Shown: positions 42,660 to 61,125 of the stretch, in pieces
Numbering within the stretch: the first letter of the stretch is position 1
Layout of the letters: every line of letters begins with the position of its first letter
DNA from: Heliocidaris erythrogramma
Lineage: Eukaryota; Echinodermata; Echinoidea; Camarodonta; Echinometridae
DNA: 64,000 nucleotides
Assembly: GCA_025617745.1 (NCBI GenBank)
Contig: CM046855.1
Location: 47,657,813-47,721,812 of the forward strand
Reading direction: 5' to 3'
Translations under genes and position numbers: made by a program
Notes under the pieces: model-generated
Databases searched by the model: none
What the model saw: the letters and a program-made list of their open reading frames with translations, nothing else
Told to the model about the DNA's origin: nothing

Positions 42660-43509
42660 CCTCAAACAGAGATATGGGACATAGGGGAAAGGGGGCAGTT
42701 GCCCCGCCCCGAGGCCCCAAATTTCTTGGAGAAACGGTTAATGTGCTCAACTAGTGACTATGATACCCCCCCCCCCCCACCCAGAAACAGTTAACGCATT
42801 CATATACTAGTGGTAATATTATATCTCCACTCCAACAACCTAAGGCCTTAGAGGAAAAACCCTTCTGTCTTACGTCACCGGACATTAATCTACATTTGCC
42901 ACTCTCCACCCAGGTGTAGTAAATGGGTACCTGGTAGGAATTTATTCCTTGAATGCTTTCAAGCCCTCATAGGGCAGCTGGACTAATAATACAGCTGGTA
43001 ATAATACTACTTTGCCGCTTAGAAACATTGTATTAAGTGCAATATGTATCATTATTATTGAGAAAATATAAATGCTTTAATGCAAATTGCACATCTTCAT
43101 CACCCTTCATGATTAAAAGTCATGAAATGTACGATCAGTTGTTTTTCCTATATGTTTGTCTGTTCGCTTGTTTCAATAGAGGACATTTGAGGTTTAATGT
43201 AAGATCTCCGAAAATCGATAGTAACATTCATCAGGAAATATACTCCAGAATATACCTTTAGACAATGTCACATAACTGTTGAGAATGTCTCTTCAGAAGC
43301 ATTAAGTAGAAACATGAGGCTAAATTGTCATTTTATTAGTTGTTGATGAATGAAAGGATAGATAATGTACTTTGCTATTCGAGATATACAATACACAACT
43401 TTCTCTTAACAGGACTTAGCAGGATCATGAACATTTAACATTTCAGAGAAATACAAATTCTGAAATTGGAATGATTTTTGAATTGGTTGTTGCCAATTTC
43501 ATATGGCCA
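42660..43509. other. intergenic with SINE-like and C-tract fragments
   Basis: A G/C-tract fragment at 42668-42785 resembles the G-tract MITEs. 42893-42950 (AAATGGGTACCTGGTAGGAA...) looks like part of a SINE. No gene recognised. Confidence 0.4.
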
Positions 43510-43694
43510 TACAGTGGAAACTCAGCATAACGAGGTCCTTGGGACCATCAAATTGTCAAAATTACCTTGTTATAGCAGGAATCTTGTTGTATCAGGTTAA
43601 AAAAATAAAATATAAAGAGCTGGGACCAGAATATTTCCTTGTTATATCAGGAATATTGTTATATCAGACCTCTTTATACTGTGTTTCCACTGTA
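43510..43694. mobile_element. 185-bp pogo/Tigger-like MITE
   Basis: TACAGTGGAAAC at the left and GTTTCCACTGTA at the right, ends typical of pogo-group elements with a TA target. The interior repeats CTTGTTATATCAGGAAT-type motifs. Confidence 0.7.
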
Positions 43695-43751
43695 CTGCAA
43701 TTGCCTTTACGCTGCATTGAATTTCATTTTAGCAGAAGCCACCATTTTCCC

Positions 43752-43976
43752 CAATAGACCACTTGGGTAATGTATGCAAATTTTATGCATCCCTTTCAAA
43801 CAAAGGTTGTTCTTGACAACCTGAAAGCTTGCCGGACATAGCAACAAATAATGGTTGCAAACTGGATTCCAAGCATTGAGGCTCATTTGTAAAGAGCAGA
43901 ATCATGGAATAGCTCGTCACAAGGTGCTCAGAGAATGTAAGTGCATACATTTGTATAATTACGGAAGCGGTCTATT
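43752..43976. mobile_element. CAATAGACC MITE, copy a
   Basis: CAATAGACCACTT at the left and AAGCGGTCTATT at the right. The interior (CTTGACAACCTGAAAGCTTG, GATTCCAAGCATTGAGGCTC) matches copy b at 60514-60709. Confidence 0.75.
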
Positions 43977-44739
43977 TCATATATGATATTTTTAGTTAAT
44001 TTGTAAAAAGTTAATTGGAAACCGAATTTTTATTATGATCAATAAATATTCCTATGGAATTGTCATCTTCTATTGTCCCAACCTGTGTGACTCTTGTCTT
44101 GTAGACTATGGATAATGCTTGTAATGATATTATTCACATGCATGTTGCATTTGGATGTTCTTATACAGTCCACCATGTAGGAATTGATTGTGGATGCTTC
44201 TATTTTAAAATGGTGAAAAGAAAATCTTTGAGAGTTGCAAGCAATATCAGTGTAAGGTCAACTCCTACCCTAAATAACTTTCCTTCTTAAGAAAAGCAGA
44301 AAAATCAGACAATGCCAGGGTATATTATAAGACTAACAAGAAAGTCATGACGTATTCATTGATGTAAAGATCGCCGTCTCACAGGCACAAATTGGCTACT
44401 CGGTCACAAGTTGTGACAGCATTTCCTCGCTATTAGTCAATCGTATGTTTTTATGTCAAAAGTCACCTACTTAGGGGATGGATTTAGCCCTTTCATGTCC
44501 GAGCTTCCCCTGTGTTCAATAGCATTGCCCTTTCCTAATTTGCATAATCATTGCAATTTAGGCATTACTGTAGAGTAAAACTCTTTGGCTTCTAAATGAT
44601 ACCAAAGGCAATGATGATGATGATGTCATATAATGCTGTGACAAGTGCACTATATTTTCAATCAAGCTATATTAAATTAGTCATTGTTCAGGAGAATGTA
44701 TCTCAAATGATTTATGGAAGATGACTTAGGGAGAAAGAG

Positions 44740-44775
44740 AAAGAGAGAGAGAGAGAGAGGGGGGGGGGGGAGAGA
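44740..44775. repeat. GA/G simple repeat
   Basis: GA run followed by a G homopolymer. Confidence 0.8.
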
Positions 44776-44943
44776 TAATTCTACCCTCCTACATCTTCAC
44801 TAATCAGTGGCCAGAAGAAGTATGAGAACTAATAAATCTCAAGAGAACAAAAGGGGATACCAGCGCATGAAAATCAGCCTGCCTATAGAAAAAGCCCATC
44901 CTATGTCATGAAATAAAATGTATTTATTTCATGACTGGATTCA

Positions 44944-45497
44944 TTTAGAGGGAAATCTGACAATCTGGCAAGTTGCTCTGAAAGAAAGAGGACAAATCTG
45001 AGAAGCAGATTGCTGAAATTTTGAACGAAGTCGGACAAGCAATATAAGAAAGTTATGAATTTTTGAAAGTGGTAATCACTATACATATGGGAATTTCAAA
45101 TTGGACGAATAGGAATGTCACTGTGATGTAGTTGCGGACAACTCCCCCATTTGCTCCAACACACAAAATAACTAAAATGTCATTTTTTTTCAAAATGTAT
45201 TACTCAGTAGGATCTTATAACAATATGCTGTCTCCATTATATGTTGAGTACTGCCCCGAGGCCACAAATTAATGATATTTTTGTGTACGACAAACGGGAG
45301 AGTTAATTGTCCGCAAGTATGTCACAATCGACTCACCAAATTGCCAATTTCAGATTCGCATAGATGTAGTGATTTCATTTTTCAAATATCCATAACTTAT
45401 TCCTTGTCCAATTTTTTCAAACTTTCATCACCCTGTTTTTCTATTTTTTTTTGCTTTCACACAAATCAACTTATTACCAAGGTTGGTTGCCCTTTAA
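44944..45497. mobile_element. 554-bp TTAA-type inverted-repeat element, copy b
   Basis: Same inner motifs as 30171-30603 (GAGAAGCAGATTGCTGAAA, GAACGAAGTCGGACAAG; right end ACCAAGGTTGGTTGCCCTTTAA split by small changes). It includes a GACAAACGGGAGAGTT segment shared with copies a and c. Confidence 0.65.
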
Positions 45498-45559
45498 TTT
45501 TATTTATTATGTTACTCCATGAACAGACACTAAATTGTCTGCCTTTATGAATAAGAGCC

Positions 45560-45836
45560 TCTATCTCTATCTCTCCATCTCTCTGTCTATCTCTAGTCTT
45601 CCCCTTTTCGATCCCTTTTCTATCTCCATCTCTCCATCTCTCTCTATGTCTTTATCTCAAGTCTCCCTGAGGTACCTGGTACTCTTCCCCTTCTTTATCC
45701 CCCCTCTCTCTCTCTCTCTCTCTCTCTTGCTCTCTCTCTTCTCTCTTTATACCTTTCTCATCTGTTAGCTCTTCCACCCCTCCTATCTCTTTCTCTCTCT
45801 CTCTCACACACACACTCACACACACACACACACACC
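45560..45836. repeat. CT / CA simple-repeat block
   Basis: CTAT-CT-rich sequence, a CT run at about 45706-45730 and a CA run at about 45806-45834. Confidence 0.85.
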
Positions 45837-46188
45837 CATACTCACTCTTTCACTCTCACTCTCCACTCTTTCTGTCTGAAAACGAGTTTACACATACATG
45901 TGGATCAAAGCTGGTAAAATCAATGAAGAATGTTCACTATAAAGTGTACAAAGCACATGGATCTCTTATAAAGAGCATAGTACGGTATCTCTATCATACT
46001 CCAGACCATACTCCAGACACTGACTTCGGTTAATTGATCTTGAAATATAGAAGCAAATGTTTGGATTAGAACTATATATTTTTTCTCTCATCGAATAATC
46101 GCGCCTGCCATTAATTTGAAGTCGAGCACTCTACTCTTGTAACCTTTTACAATATAAAAGTTGCATCTGATGGTTAGATGTGATGATT

Positions 46189-48247
46189 TTACATCACTGG
46201 TACTTCCAAAATTCCTTCTTGTAATTTTCGATGAATGGGTGCCGTTATAAACTTCTTTTGCCAGGCAATGTAGCTCTCTTTCAAGCTGTCCTTTTGTATT
46301 TCTGCCAGGACCCTAATTGCGTCGTACCTGATCTGACTTTTACTGGTGAACGCTTCTATTGATTCGTTTATGTCTGCTTTTCTTATCGACGAGTCATTGG
46401 GCTCAGGCTCAGACATGCGAGGAGAAAATATGGGACCTAAAGGCACTTCTGCTGAGATGGAGGAGTCTTGTAATAATTCCTTCAAATCGTCTTCCTTCTC
46501 TTGTCGAGTCTCGTCGGATGTTGCTTCCTTTTTATCGAATTCAAATTTCCAGGGCGTCATGTCTTGGTCCCCATCGCCTGGTAGAGTGCCTGATGAGATT
46601 TGTGGTACCATTTCATCGGACATCACCAATTCTTGGCCATCTTGGACATCTGCAGACAGCCTCGTCATGTTGCCAACGTCTGTCTCCCCATCATCAAACC
46701 TTTCACTTGTTGTACGCGGGTAGGGTGGTGGCTTCCATTTCATTTTGGATGGAAATGGCGGGAACATCTCGCTGGTAATCACCAATCTTTGGGCGGAAAC
46801 CCTCGTCATCGTCTCGCAGACATCTGCTCTTCTATCATCAAACTTTTCATTTGTTGTATGCGGGCAGGATGGCTGCCATTTCAGTTCTGACGGAAGTGGC
46901 GGTAACTTTTTATCGGACATCGCCAACTTTTGGCCCGAGACACTCGTAACCGTCTTGCAAACATCTGTATTTCTATCGTTACACTTTTCATTTGTTTTAT
47001 ACGGGCAGGATGGTTGCGATTTCAGTTCTGACGGAAGTGGAGGTAACTTTGCGTTTGTTGAACGTGAGTGGGGTGGTTGCAAAGGCATTTCTCCTTCACT
47101 CACTGGCTTCGACGAGAGTGGACTTTTGTCGTTGATATGTAGGATGATGGGAACATTTGACTCCGATTTGTTTGAAAAGATAGAAAGTCTGAATTCTCTC
47201 GTGTTTTCTGGACAATGTTCTCCCTGAAGACATGCTTTCGTTTCTTCTTGTGACGCTGATAGATCCCTGACATCTTCATCCCTGACATCTCCTTCTGATC
47301 CAAGATGAGTTCGTATCTTAGTTTCTAGACTTGCGTCTGTTTTTTTAGTTGCTTTAGGACTGACCTCCATACTGGGACCTTCCTCAATAGTGACATCGTC
47401 CTCTGCTCTTGAAAGGTCGTCATCTTTGTTTCCTGTGTGCTTGGGCTTTTCCATCGATCAGGTCTTTTCCATCGAGAGAAAGGTGGTCTTTCCTCGGGAG
47501 TGGTGTGATGTTGTCGACTTTGTTCCTACTTCCTGCTAATGCGATTGGTTTGTGATCTTGAGGCTTACTTTCTGGGTAGATTTGGTCATGATTCTTTGAT
47601 TCATCGGAAGTGTTCCAGTTCTCATGCCTTTCCCATCTCTTGATAGCCCTGCGCACGACCAAGAAAATACATGGAGTTAAATAAATGATTAAAAATCGTC
47701 TTTGTTCTCGTTGTTATACAATACAGGCTTGTGTGAGTAAAACTTGCACATTAACTCTTTGTAAAAAAAAAAAATATATATATATTAAAATTAAAAGATT
47801 CTCATATGCACTACAATATTTTTCCATCCATTCATTTATTTTTTCTTTCGTGGGGAGGAACATCCATTCAGCAAAAGCTGATGTTGTATAAAGTAGGATC
47901 CACGATTATACTTCTTATATGAAAAGTAAAATAGCATTCAATGAATTGGCCTATTCGTCAAAGAATGTTATGGTGTATGATCTGATTGGGCTATGAGGTT
48001 TATATGTGTTGGGTTTGGGTCCTTGAACTTCGGAATTCGGTTGGTAATAGAAATTGACTATGCAGCATCAACCGGTTCATTATATCAAAATAGAATCTGC
48101 ATGCATCAGTGCATGGGAGAGGTGCAGGGGCAGATCAAAAGCTGGTATGGGAGTGGAAGGCGTGTCCGGACCCACTTTTCGTTTGTCAGAGATTGTTGGG
48201 GTATAAGTCATTTGCTTCTCAGACTTTTGAGGAATATAATCCCCCCA

Positions 48248-48289
<42 letters not shown>

Positions 48290-48476
48290 GGGGGGGGGGG
48301 GCTTACAAGATTCCGGAGCCGCCCTGGGGTGCCTTATAATTTTACAAAGTATATTCCGGAAAATACCTTTTGAGGATGCTGAATATGCTGTCGTGTAATG
48401 TGCCATCTACGTCATCAAATAAACACTCACGACAACCAAGAGACACTTTTCCAGGAGAGAGGTGGCTGTAATCCAT
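46189..48476 (-). CDS. unrecognised protein with internal ~50-residue repeats
   Basis: A 1.26-kb open frame (46189-47432) is the main exon. Two upstream exons on the minus strand join in phase: 48476-48367 (MDYSHLSPGKVSLGCRECLF at its start; preceding acceptor TTTCAG suggests another 5' exon) and 47648-47569 (AIKRWERHENWN). With a third intron 47568-47433 (donor GTAAGC, acceptor CACACAG) the product is 477 aa. Without it, two overlapping frames at 47420-47662 and 47454 would need a frameshift; both readings fit. The middle holds three degenerate repeats (LPPLPSELK-QPSCP then T-NEK-DDR-DVC). The protein is Ser/Glu/Lys-rich, probably disordered. The C-terminus has YDAIRVLAEIQKDSLKESYI, a likely helix. 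I do not recognise a family. Confidence 0.6.
46600..47060 (-). repeat. three coding repeats of ~145 bp
   Basis: On the minus strand LPPLPSELK / LPPLPSELK / FPPFPSKMK begin units at about 47050, 46905 and 46765, each followed by CP-TTNEK-like and DV- blocks. Units 1 and 2 are close; unit 3 is diverged and longer. Confidence 0.75.
48251..48301. repeat. long T-run joined to G-run
   Basis: About 37 T followed by about 12 G. Length is likely unreliable in sequencing. Confidence 0.85.
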
Positions 48477-48599
48477 GTTCTGAAATGAGAATATATTATC
48501 TGAAAGGCATATAAACAGATCCAGGAAATGAAAGACTCGGTTGCGCCTCCATGAAGTATTTCTGACGAACAGTGTCAAATTGTATTTATGTAGTAGAAA

Positions 48600-49800
48600 T
48601 TCAAAATTCAAACATGTCTATATAAGGACGGATTAAAGGTCTTTAAAAACATACAGGTCGACATCCCCATAAAAATGGCGGGAAAATATACAAATAGTAC
48701 ACAACGTTTAATCATAACAATAAATATATTTTATAACAAGAAAGTTCATCAATGAAATAGAGATAAAAACAGATAATATTGCTAAATTGGTGAAACGAAT
48801 TTACAATTTGTGTATTGAAAGAATTATGAATGTATAGTAAAAAAAAAGTTTAGAATATACAGGGTTTGGGCAATACTGTTTCATAAAATAAATATAAAGT
48901 AAGCCTGAAAAGCAAATTTAATGTAAAATTCATTGATTAATCGGGAAGGGAGTATTTTTGTTTACTCTCTGCACCGGGAGAGGAACTGGATTATATTGAT
49001 ATCAATGTATTCATTTATACAAGGTAAAAAGCCAAAACAGTGACAATTACGACCCTTTCAAACATTGCAAATCTTATTTCACTAAAATAACGATGGCAGA
49101 TGTAGACATGTTTTTTTAAAAAAAGAAAGAAAAGTAACAACATCACTATAGAAACTGTAACCATATTTCTTAACGGTATAAACCTTACAAACATTTAAGT
49201 TATTCGGTCAATAATCATTCTAGTACATGCAGTAGATATGGTGTCTCGTGCCTTTCGGTTATCTCGGCAGCGTTGGTTTGGTGCATATGAAACTTAGTTC
49301 ACTTGAAGCAGAATATTTCAACTCTAGTAGTCCTCAATGTCACAAAAATAAGTTTGGAAGTTGCGTATACCAACCCAGTTTTTCACAGTTTCCCCCTCGA
49401 TCCACATGCAAATAGGACTACCAAGAACTTAATTATTCCCTCCATTTCTTTAAAACTCTTTATTGCGTTTAAACCACTTTCTTGTTTCTTTCCTTGAAAA
49501 AAGCTTTATTGTGCAAAATATAATAACTATTATAATTTATGTATCATGTAAATGTAACTATGGCTACACAGTCATTTTCTTGACGTGTACGCGCGTAGAA
49601 TGTGGCTGATCCATAGATCACACAGCGCGCATGCTCAATTACGTCATAGTAAAGAGCGTGACAACTTGTCGGTGGACCTAAGGAAATTGTACTTTCTCGG
49701 AATCCTTTCTACTTTGGATTAGAAAATGATATCTAATTTTGACTAAAATCGCAGTCTCCAATATGATTCTGCACTATTTGTTTACATTGATAAGACTTTC
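48600..49800. other. intergenic, possible 5' side of the unknown minus-strand gene
   Basis: AT-rich and without a recognised coding exon. A CpG-containing stretch at 49580-49650 with a TGACGTGT and TTACGTCA could be promoter material for the minus-strand gene, but no start site can be fixed. Confidence 0.3.
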
Positions 49801-49807
49801 GAAAAGC

Positions 49808-50055
49808 CTTGACCAGGGGCGTCGCTGGAACATTTTGAATTGGGGGAGGGGGGGGGGACCCAAATTTGCCGACAAATTTTTAAAGTCTGACACCCAAATT
49901 GCGGACGAAAATGCTGCACCCTAATCACTTCACTCGCTCACAATTTTTTTTTTACTTTTTGTAAGTGCAAATGTACAGAAGTTACATACAGAAATTTCAT
50001 AACGAATATCGGAACTTTGAAAATCCTTGGGGGGGGGGGGGGGGAGAGGCTGTAG
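49808..50055. mobile_element. partial G-tract MITE-like fragments
   Basis: AGGGGCGTCGCTGGAAC at 49815 resembles the left end of the G-tract MITEs and is followed by a G-run; a second G-run sits at 50030-50044. No matching right end is visible. Confidence 0.4.
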
Positions 50056-50109
50056 CCCATTGCCGAAGGGGAACACCTTTTGCCCTAATATTAACTTTCC
50101 AGTTTCCCC

Positions 50110-50342
50110 AAAATGGCCCGTTTTTATTCTTTTTCTATCCTTTCCTTTTCCTTTCCTTTTTTTTTCTTTCTGATTTTGTTTTCCTTTCCTTTGCCTTTCC
50201 ACCCTATTTTTTCCTTCTCCTTTCTCTTTTCTCCTTTTCATTTTCTCTGTCCTCTTCCATCTCTCTTTCCCCCTCCTTTCTTTTGCCGACAGAGGTGGCG
50301 CACTTGCCGAGAGCAATTTTGAGGGTGTGTGTGTGTGTGTGT
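50110..50342. repeat. pyrimidine-rich tract and (GT)n
   Basis: CCTTTTC-rich sequence over about 170 bp, then a GT run at about 50325-50342. Frames across it in both directions are low complexity. Confidence 0.8.
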
Positions 50343-50724
50343 ACATGTTTACGCATTCAAACCGATGACATCGAACAAAGAGAACAGTGGGTCTCTACAA
50401 TGGTCATGATGTTTTGTGCAAAGTTAGGCCTGTGTCCTTCAGTTATCAAACAAGAGATAAATCTTTTCTCGTGCTATGTACAAAAGAAGAAGCAACATAC
50501 TGACTGTGGCGAGTGTCCTCGTGGAATTTTTCCAAGAAGAATTTATGGGAAAGGTTGATGGTGAGTTATGAAAAATGATGATATTTGCAAAAGAACACTA
50601 TCGTCACGACACTAAAAAACAATTCATAAATGAAAGCAACTGGCGTAAATTTCAATCAAAGGGGCACGCGTGCATGCAGCCAAAATGGTAGTAAATTTGG
50701 ATCAAAGATTGATGACGCGACTTA

Positions 50725-50950
50725 TTTTCAAGATAATTTATTTATTCATGATATTTATACAGGGTGACACATTTTCATCCATAGTGGTGTTGTTATATGA
50801 GGCCCTCCTTGTTGATAACAATAACAATAATCGAATAACAATTACAAACATAAATTCATAACAGTAACGAAACAACAAAATGCAGAACATAAAATATATA
50901 CAAAGTCTTTGGTATCCTCTACAAATGTGGATTTTTCAAGAAAATATTTT
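50725..50950 (-). mobile_element. probable LINE 3' end
   Basis: Sequence around 50757-50800 (TTATACAGGGTGACACATTTTC, shown in part) resembles the 3' end seen at 54735 for the LINE inside the GH1 gene. No coding part remains. Confidence 0.4.
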
Positions 50951-52071
50951 TGCATATCTCTAATAGCTTAATATATCATCATAATTAGGTGTAGAAGGTA
51001 GTTAAGCTTTAGATCCAGTCAATATTTCAAACGTTAAAAAAAGCTTTGTGCACTTATTTAGAAGTAAAACAAAGTAAAGAGACGATTTTGGCTCAATATT
51101 AATACACACTTGGGATACCAAGTTAATGAGGGGCACTTTTGGATTGCAGTATGGTCGTTGGGTGTGGACTATCCTTTTTTACCTACCGACGCTGTAGACT
51201 AGATTTTTAAGTCGTTCAAAATGGCATAAAATTAACAAGAATATAACTGGGACAATTAGCAAGTTATGGCAGCACGTTTTGGCGTACATGTTCAATGTTG
51301 CCAGGGGCACTGACGTCTCTTGCCAAAACATCAAGTTTCCAGTTTCTAAATTTTGCGAGCTAGCAGAAAGAACGAGCAAAATAATTTTTTCACTCTTTGT
51401 TAATGTAACCATGGATATACTATTCCATGCCATAATCTACTGTAATATGCATATAAGTTCGATTTGGTCTCAAATTATTAATTTTACTGTCTTTGATCTT
51501 AAAATATCAAGCAATATAAAGTACTCAATGTATATTTTGAAAAAAATATGAAATTCCTTGCAATAAATGCATGTAGACACTCAAAACATAACGTATACAT
51601 TTTACTAATCATGCTGGTAGAGTGCCTCAGCCGTGCCGAGGCCTATGGGGTTTCGCACACAATAGCCAGTGTGCCTCGTTTGTGCATGAAAAACGCCATG
51701 TTTCATAATCTGAGAGGTGTCATTAGGCTGGCCATACTGGGACACTATTACAGTATAGTGCTCATTTTTGCATGGAAATCATGATTATACCCCTCTCAGC
51801 ATACTGTAGCAAAAATTAACAGCATAATATCTTTTCTACTATTACAAAAAGTAATGGCATTATATAGTATGCCCGATTTTTAGTGAAAATTTCAGCACTT
51901 TTTTCACACTTTTTGATGTTTTGTGGAATCCAGGTAAATCGAATCACACAGAAACTCTCTAAATCGACTCATCATACTAAAATTACTCAGAAAAGTTATT
52001 TCTTTATACTTATATGGCCGATTTTGAACCCCACGAGACACGATTTGCCAATAGGAACATAACACTTCATT
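50951..52071. other. intergenic, no gene recognised
   Basis: No supported gene. The stretch 51308-51350 (CGTCTCTTGCCAAAACATC, AGTTTCCAG, TTCTAAATT) recurs inverted at 59285-59328, marking a dispersed repeat. Confidence 0.4.
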
Positions 52072-52346
52072 CAGTGGCGTATCCAGGGGGGGGGGGAGGC
52101 GCAACAGGCGCCCCCCCTATTGGCCGTCGTAAAAAAAAAAAAAAAAAAATTAGCAAAAAAAAAAAATCTCATACCAATTGAAAATATTGTTCATTAAATA
52201 GGCTTCAAAATTGGTCACATATAGCACTATTTCGCATCTCAGCCCTTCTACAGAAGCACAAATTTTCCAAAGACCCCTCCCCCATGACGGCGATCAATAA
52301 TTCCTGGCGCCCCCCCCCCCTATTGGGAAATCCTGGATACGCCCCT
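52072..52346. mobile_element. 275-bp G-tract MITE with 7-bp target duplication
   Basis: CAGTGGCGTATCCAGGGG at the left, CCTGGATACGCCCCTG at the right. CTTCATT lies directly outside both ends (52065-52071 and 52347-52353). The interior holds G-, A- and C-runs. It lies 0.36 kb upstream of the GH1 start codon. Confidence 0.8.
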
Positions 52347-52704
52347 GCTTCATTAACTAGACACTTCAGGCATTACAAAAAAACTTAGTTGCAAAACTGT
52401 GTCTCCATGGTGCATGGGGACCCCTATTTCCGACTAGACTAAATTTAATAAGGTTGGTCATTAATGCTTCATCGTGGATCTCTTCGAAAGATCAAATTTA
52501 ACATTTCAACTTGTATTTACCGATCCCAGCGAAAAAGTAGGCGTTTCCATATATCAATATTGACTGAAGCTGCAGGTTTGCATATTACGAAATAGAGTCC
52601 CAAAGATCACCCAATTTTATTGTTACATCACTGCAAAATCATAAAATTCGCAGAGGAATCTACTGGGAAACCAGTTTGGAAGAATTGACGCTGAGATCTA
52701 GACG

Positions 52705-59066
<6,362 letters not shown>

Positions 59067-59186
59067 TCTCTTTGTCAATCGAAGAATAAGAATTTAATTA
59101 TATAATTATGAGTAAATCTAGTGCAATACATCTATTTGATTTTTAATGACTAGTTGTAAACAATGAAAAGTTAAAAATGAAATATT

Positions 59187-59200
59187 AATAAACTAATAAA
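59187..59200 (+). terminator. polyadenylation signals of the GH1 gene
   Basis: Two AATAAA hexamers (59187 and 59195) about 120 bp after the stop. Confidence 0.7.
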
Positions 59201-60513
59201 CTATTAGTTAAAAAACAACAACAGTAATCCAAATTGATTACTATAGTAACTCAAGTAGATATCATTGTCTGTATCATAGTCCAATTTAGAATCTGGAAAG
59301 TTGATGTTCTGGCAAGAGGCGTCAACTCGATCTGCGCCCGCACACCCGTGTCCTTGGTGAAGACATTTATTGGTTGACAAAACCATAAAACACACACCCG
59401 CGCGCGCACATACACGCACACACACACACACACACACACCAACAACAACAAAAACCCACAAAGACTTTAAAAAAGAAAGAAAGAAGGAAATAGAGACCCG
59501 GGTTCGATTTCCGGCAGGGCAGCTAACAACGTGCATGTACCCACTTTGAATTTCTCCTCTTTGACTCTGATAAGAAGGAAGCCAAAATGAAGAGCGCGCT
59601 TACACTAAATTGCGTTTTCACAAAATGTATGTCTATATTATTCAATAAACTGGGGCGACAATCTCAATGGAAGCGTCGGTCCTCATCAAGCTGTGTAAAA
59701 TCATGACAGTTTGTACGGTGGTCCAAGCATTCGTTACCGCGAATATAAAATTGAGAGGGGCACGACGTGATCCCACCCCCTGTACTTACGCCATTGGGTA
59801 CATCAATACGTGGTTTTTTTTTCTCATGGATTGGACCTTTAGTGTATTTATTTTTAATTTTGTTTATTTATCTGGCTCTTTTCGTCTTTCGGGGGTGCAT
59901 TAGGGGCAGTTTCCCTTTAAAATGATATGACAGTTGTGTATCCCATGCAATATACGCTTCAAGGTGTTTGCCTCCATTCTCAGAAAGGGATCAACGCCTC
60001 TTTTCCATGCCAAATTCAATATTGAGTGATCTCGTATATTTGTAATCAGCGCACAACGCGGTGCATTCTTCTCTTGTGGGCGTATCCATCTTTTTACAGT
60101 TTAAAAAGGATCATTTGAGTTAGGTCATGGAGATGTATGTTGACAAAAGACTCTTGCCGAAGAGTATGGTTCTAAGGTTCTAACCATGACAAATAGACTT
60201 TAACGACAGGGATGACTAAAGGTAACAATTAGAGAGGCCAAGGAAAAGATATCGAGCAGAGGCCACGAGACTGGTTGTGCCGAGGACAAAAATGGTAACC
60301 TACGGAGACGGTTCCTTCGCCAAGGCCGCATCCGTTCTCTGGAACTAGTTTATTTTTGAAAATTACAGTATTGCGGATCCAGGATGGGTGCATGGGGGCA
60401 CCCCCTCCCCCCGCAAAACCCAATCTTTAATACCTCACATCTGAAAAACATGCCCCCTTAGCAGAATGTGTTGACTTCTTTCTTTCTTTTTTTTTTTTTT
60501 TTTTGCTTCGTTG
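59201..60513. other. intergenic, simple repeats and a SINE-like fragment
   Basis: A CA/CG-rich run sits at 59393-59440 and a B-box-like GGGTTCGATTTCCGG at about 59500-59515, possibly a SINE piece. G-tract MITE-like sequence appears at 60370-60415. No gene recognised. Confidence 0.4.
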
Positions 60514-60709
60514 CAATAGACCGCTTCAGTATGCAAAGGTTGTCTTGACAACCTGAAACCTTGCCGGACATACCAACAAATAATGTATGCAAACTGGATT
60601 CCAAGCATTGAGGCTCATTTATAAAAAGCAGGTTAATGGAATAGCTCGTCACTAGGTGCTCAGCGAATATATGTGCAAAATGTGTATACATTACAGAAGC
60701 GGTCTATTG
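60514..60709. mobile_element. CAATAGACC MITE, copy b (196 bp)
   Basis: CAATAGACCGCTT (60514-60526) is exactly inverted as AAGCGGTCTATTG (60697-60709). TTG lies directly outside both ends, a possible 3-bp target duplication as in PIF/Harbinger elements. The interior matches copy a at 43752-43976. Confidence 0.8.
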
Positions 60710-60764
60710 TTGAGACATGTGCCCCATCTCCTGTCAGTATGTCCTAAACGCCTGCAGCGCGTTT

Positions 60765-61125
60765 ACGTTTTACAACCAAGCCTAGGCAGATTTCGCATTT
60801 TACATACTAATACGGTTTATTCCGCCAAGACTAATCTGCATGAATATTCATGAAAACGAATTATAGCGATATAATAAAACGAGCAAGGGCATCGAGCAGC
60901 TGTTGTGTGTGGCGCAATCGGATAATCCAGTCCTCTCTTGGGGAAAGAACCACGAGTTCGAACCTCGGCAGAAGTTTATATTACGAAATTTTATTTTGCT
61001 TATTTAAAAATAAGGTGACTGAGTAAGAAAATACAAGTCCGATACAAGAAAATACAAGTCCGATACTTGTAGTCTGTTTCAAAGTCTTCAAAAAGGGGTT
61101 TCTGCCTAGGCTTGGTTGCAAAAAA
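60765..61125. mobile_element. ~360-bp inverted-repeat element carrying a tRNA-like segment
   Basis: AACCAAGCCTAGGCAGA (60774-60790) is exactly inverted as TCTGCCTAGGCTTGGTT (61100-61116). Between them, at about 60908-60972, lies TGGCGCAATCGGATAATCC and later GAGTTCGAACCTC, which resemble Pol III A and B boxes. A 21-bp piece (AAGAAAATACAAGTCCGATA) is repeated in tandem at 61025-61065. Confidence 0.6.
60905..60975 (+). other. tRNA-like segment
   Basis: A-box-like TGGCGCAATCGGATA and B-box-like AGTTCGAACCT at the right spacing, with a four-pair T-stem (CGAG/CTCG). The acceptor ends do not pair, so a tRNA pseudogene or SINE head is likelier than a working tRNA. Confidence 0.4.

Noticed and set aside
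46346..47227. Plus-strand open frames of 96-160 codons
   Set aside because: They are antisense shadows of the minus-strand repeat-containing gene.
48251..48301. T-run/G-run as a transcription terminator
   Set aside because: The tract is a homopolymer with no adjacent Pol III gene; it is treated as a simple repeat.
49930..50560. Long open frames on both strands (138 and 197 codons)
   Set aside because: Created by pyrimidine-rich and G-run low-complexity sequence; composition alone explains them.
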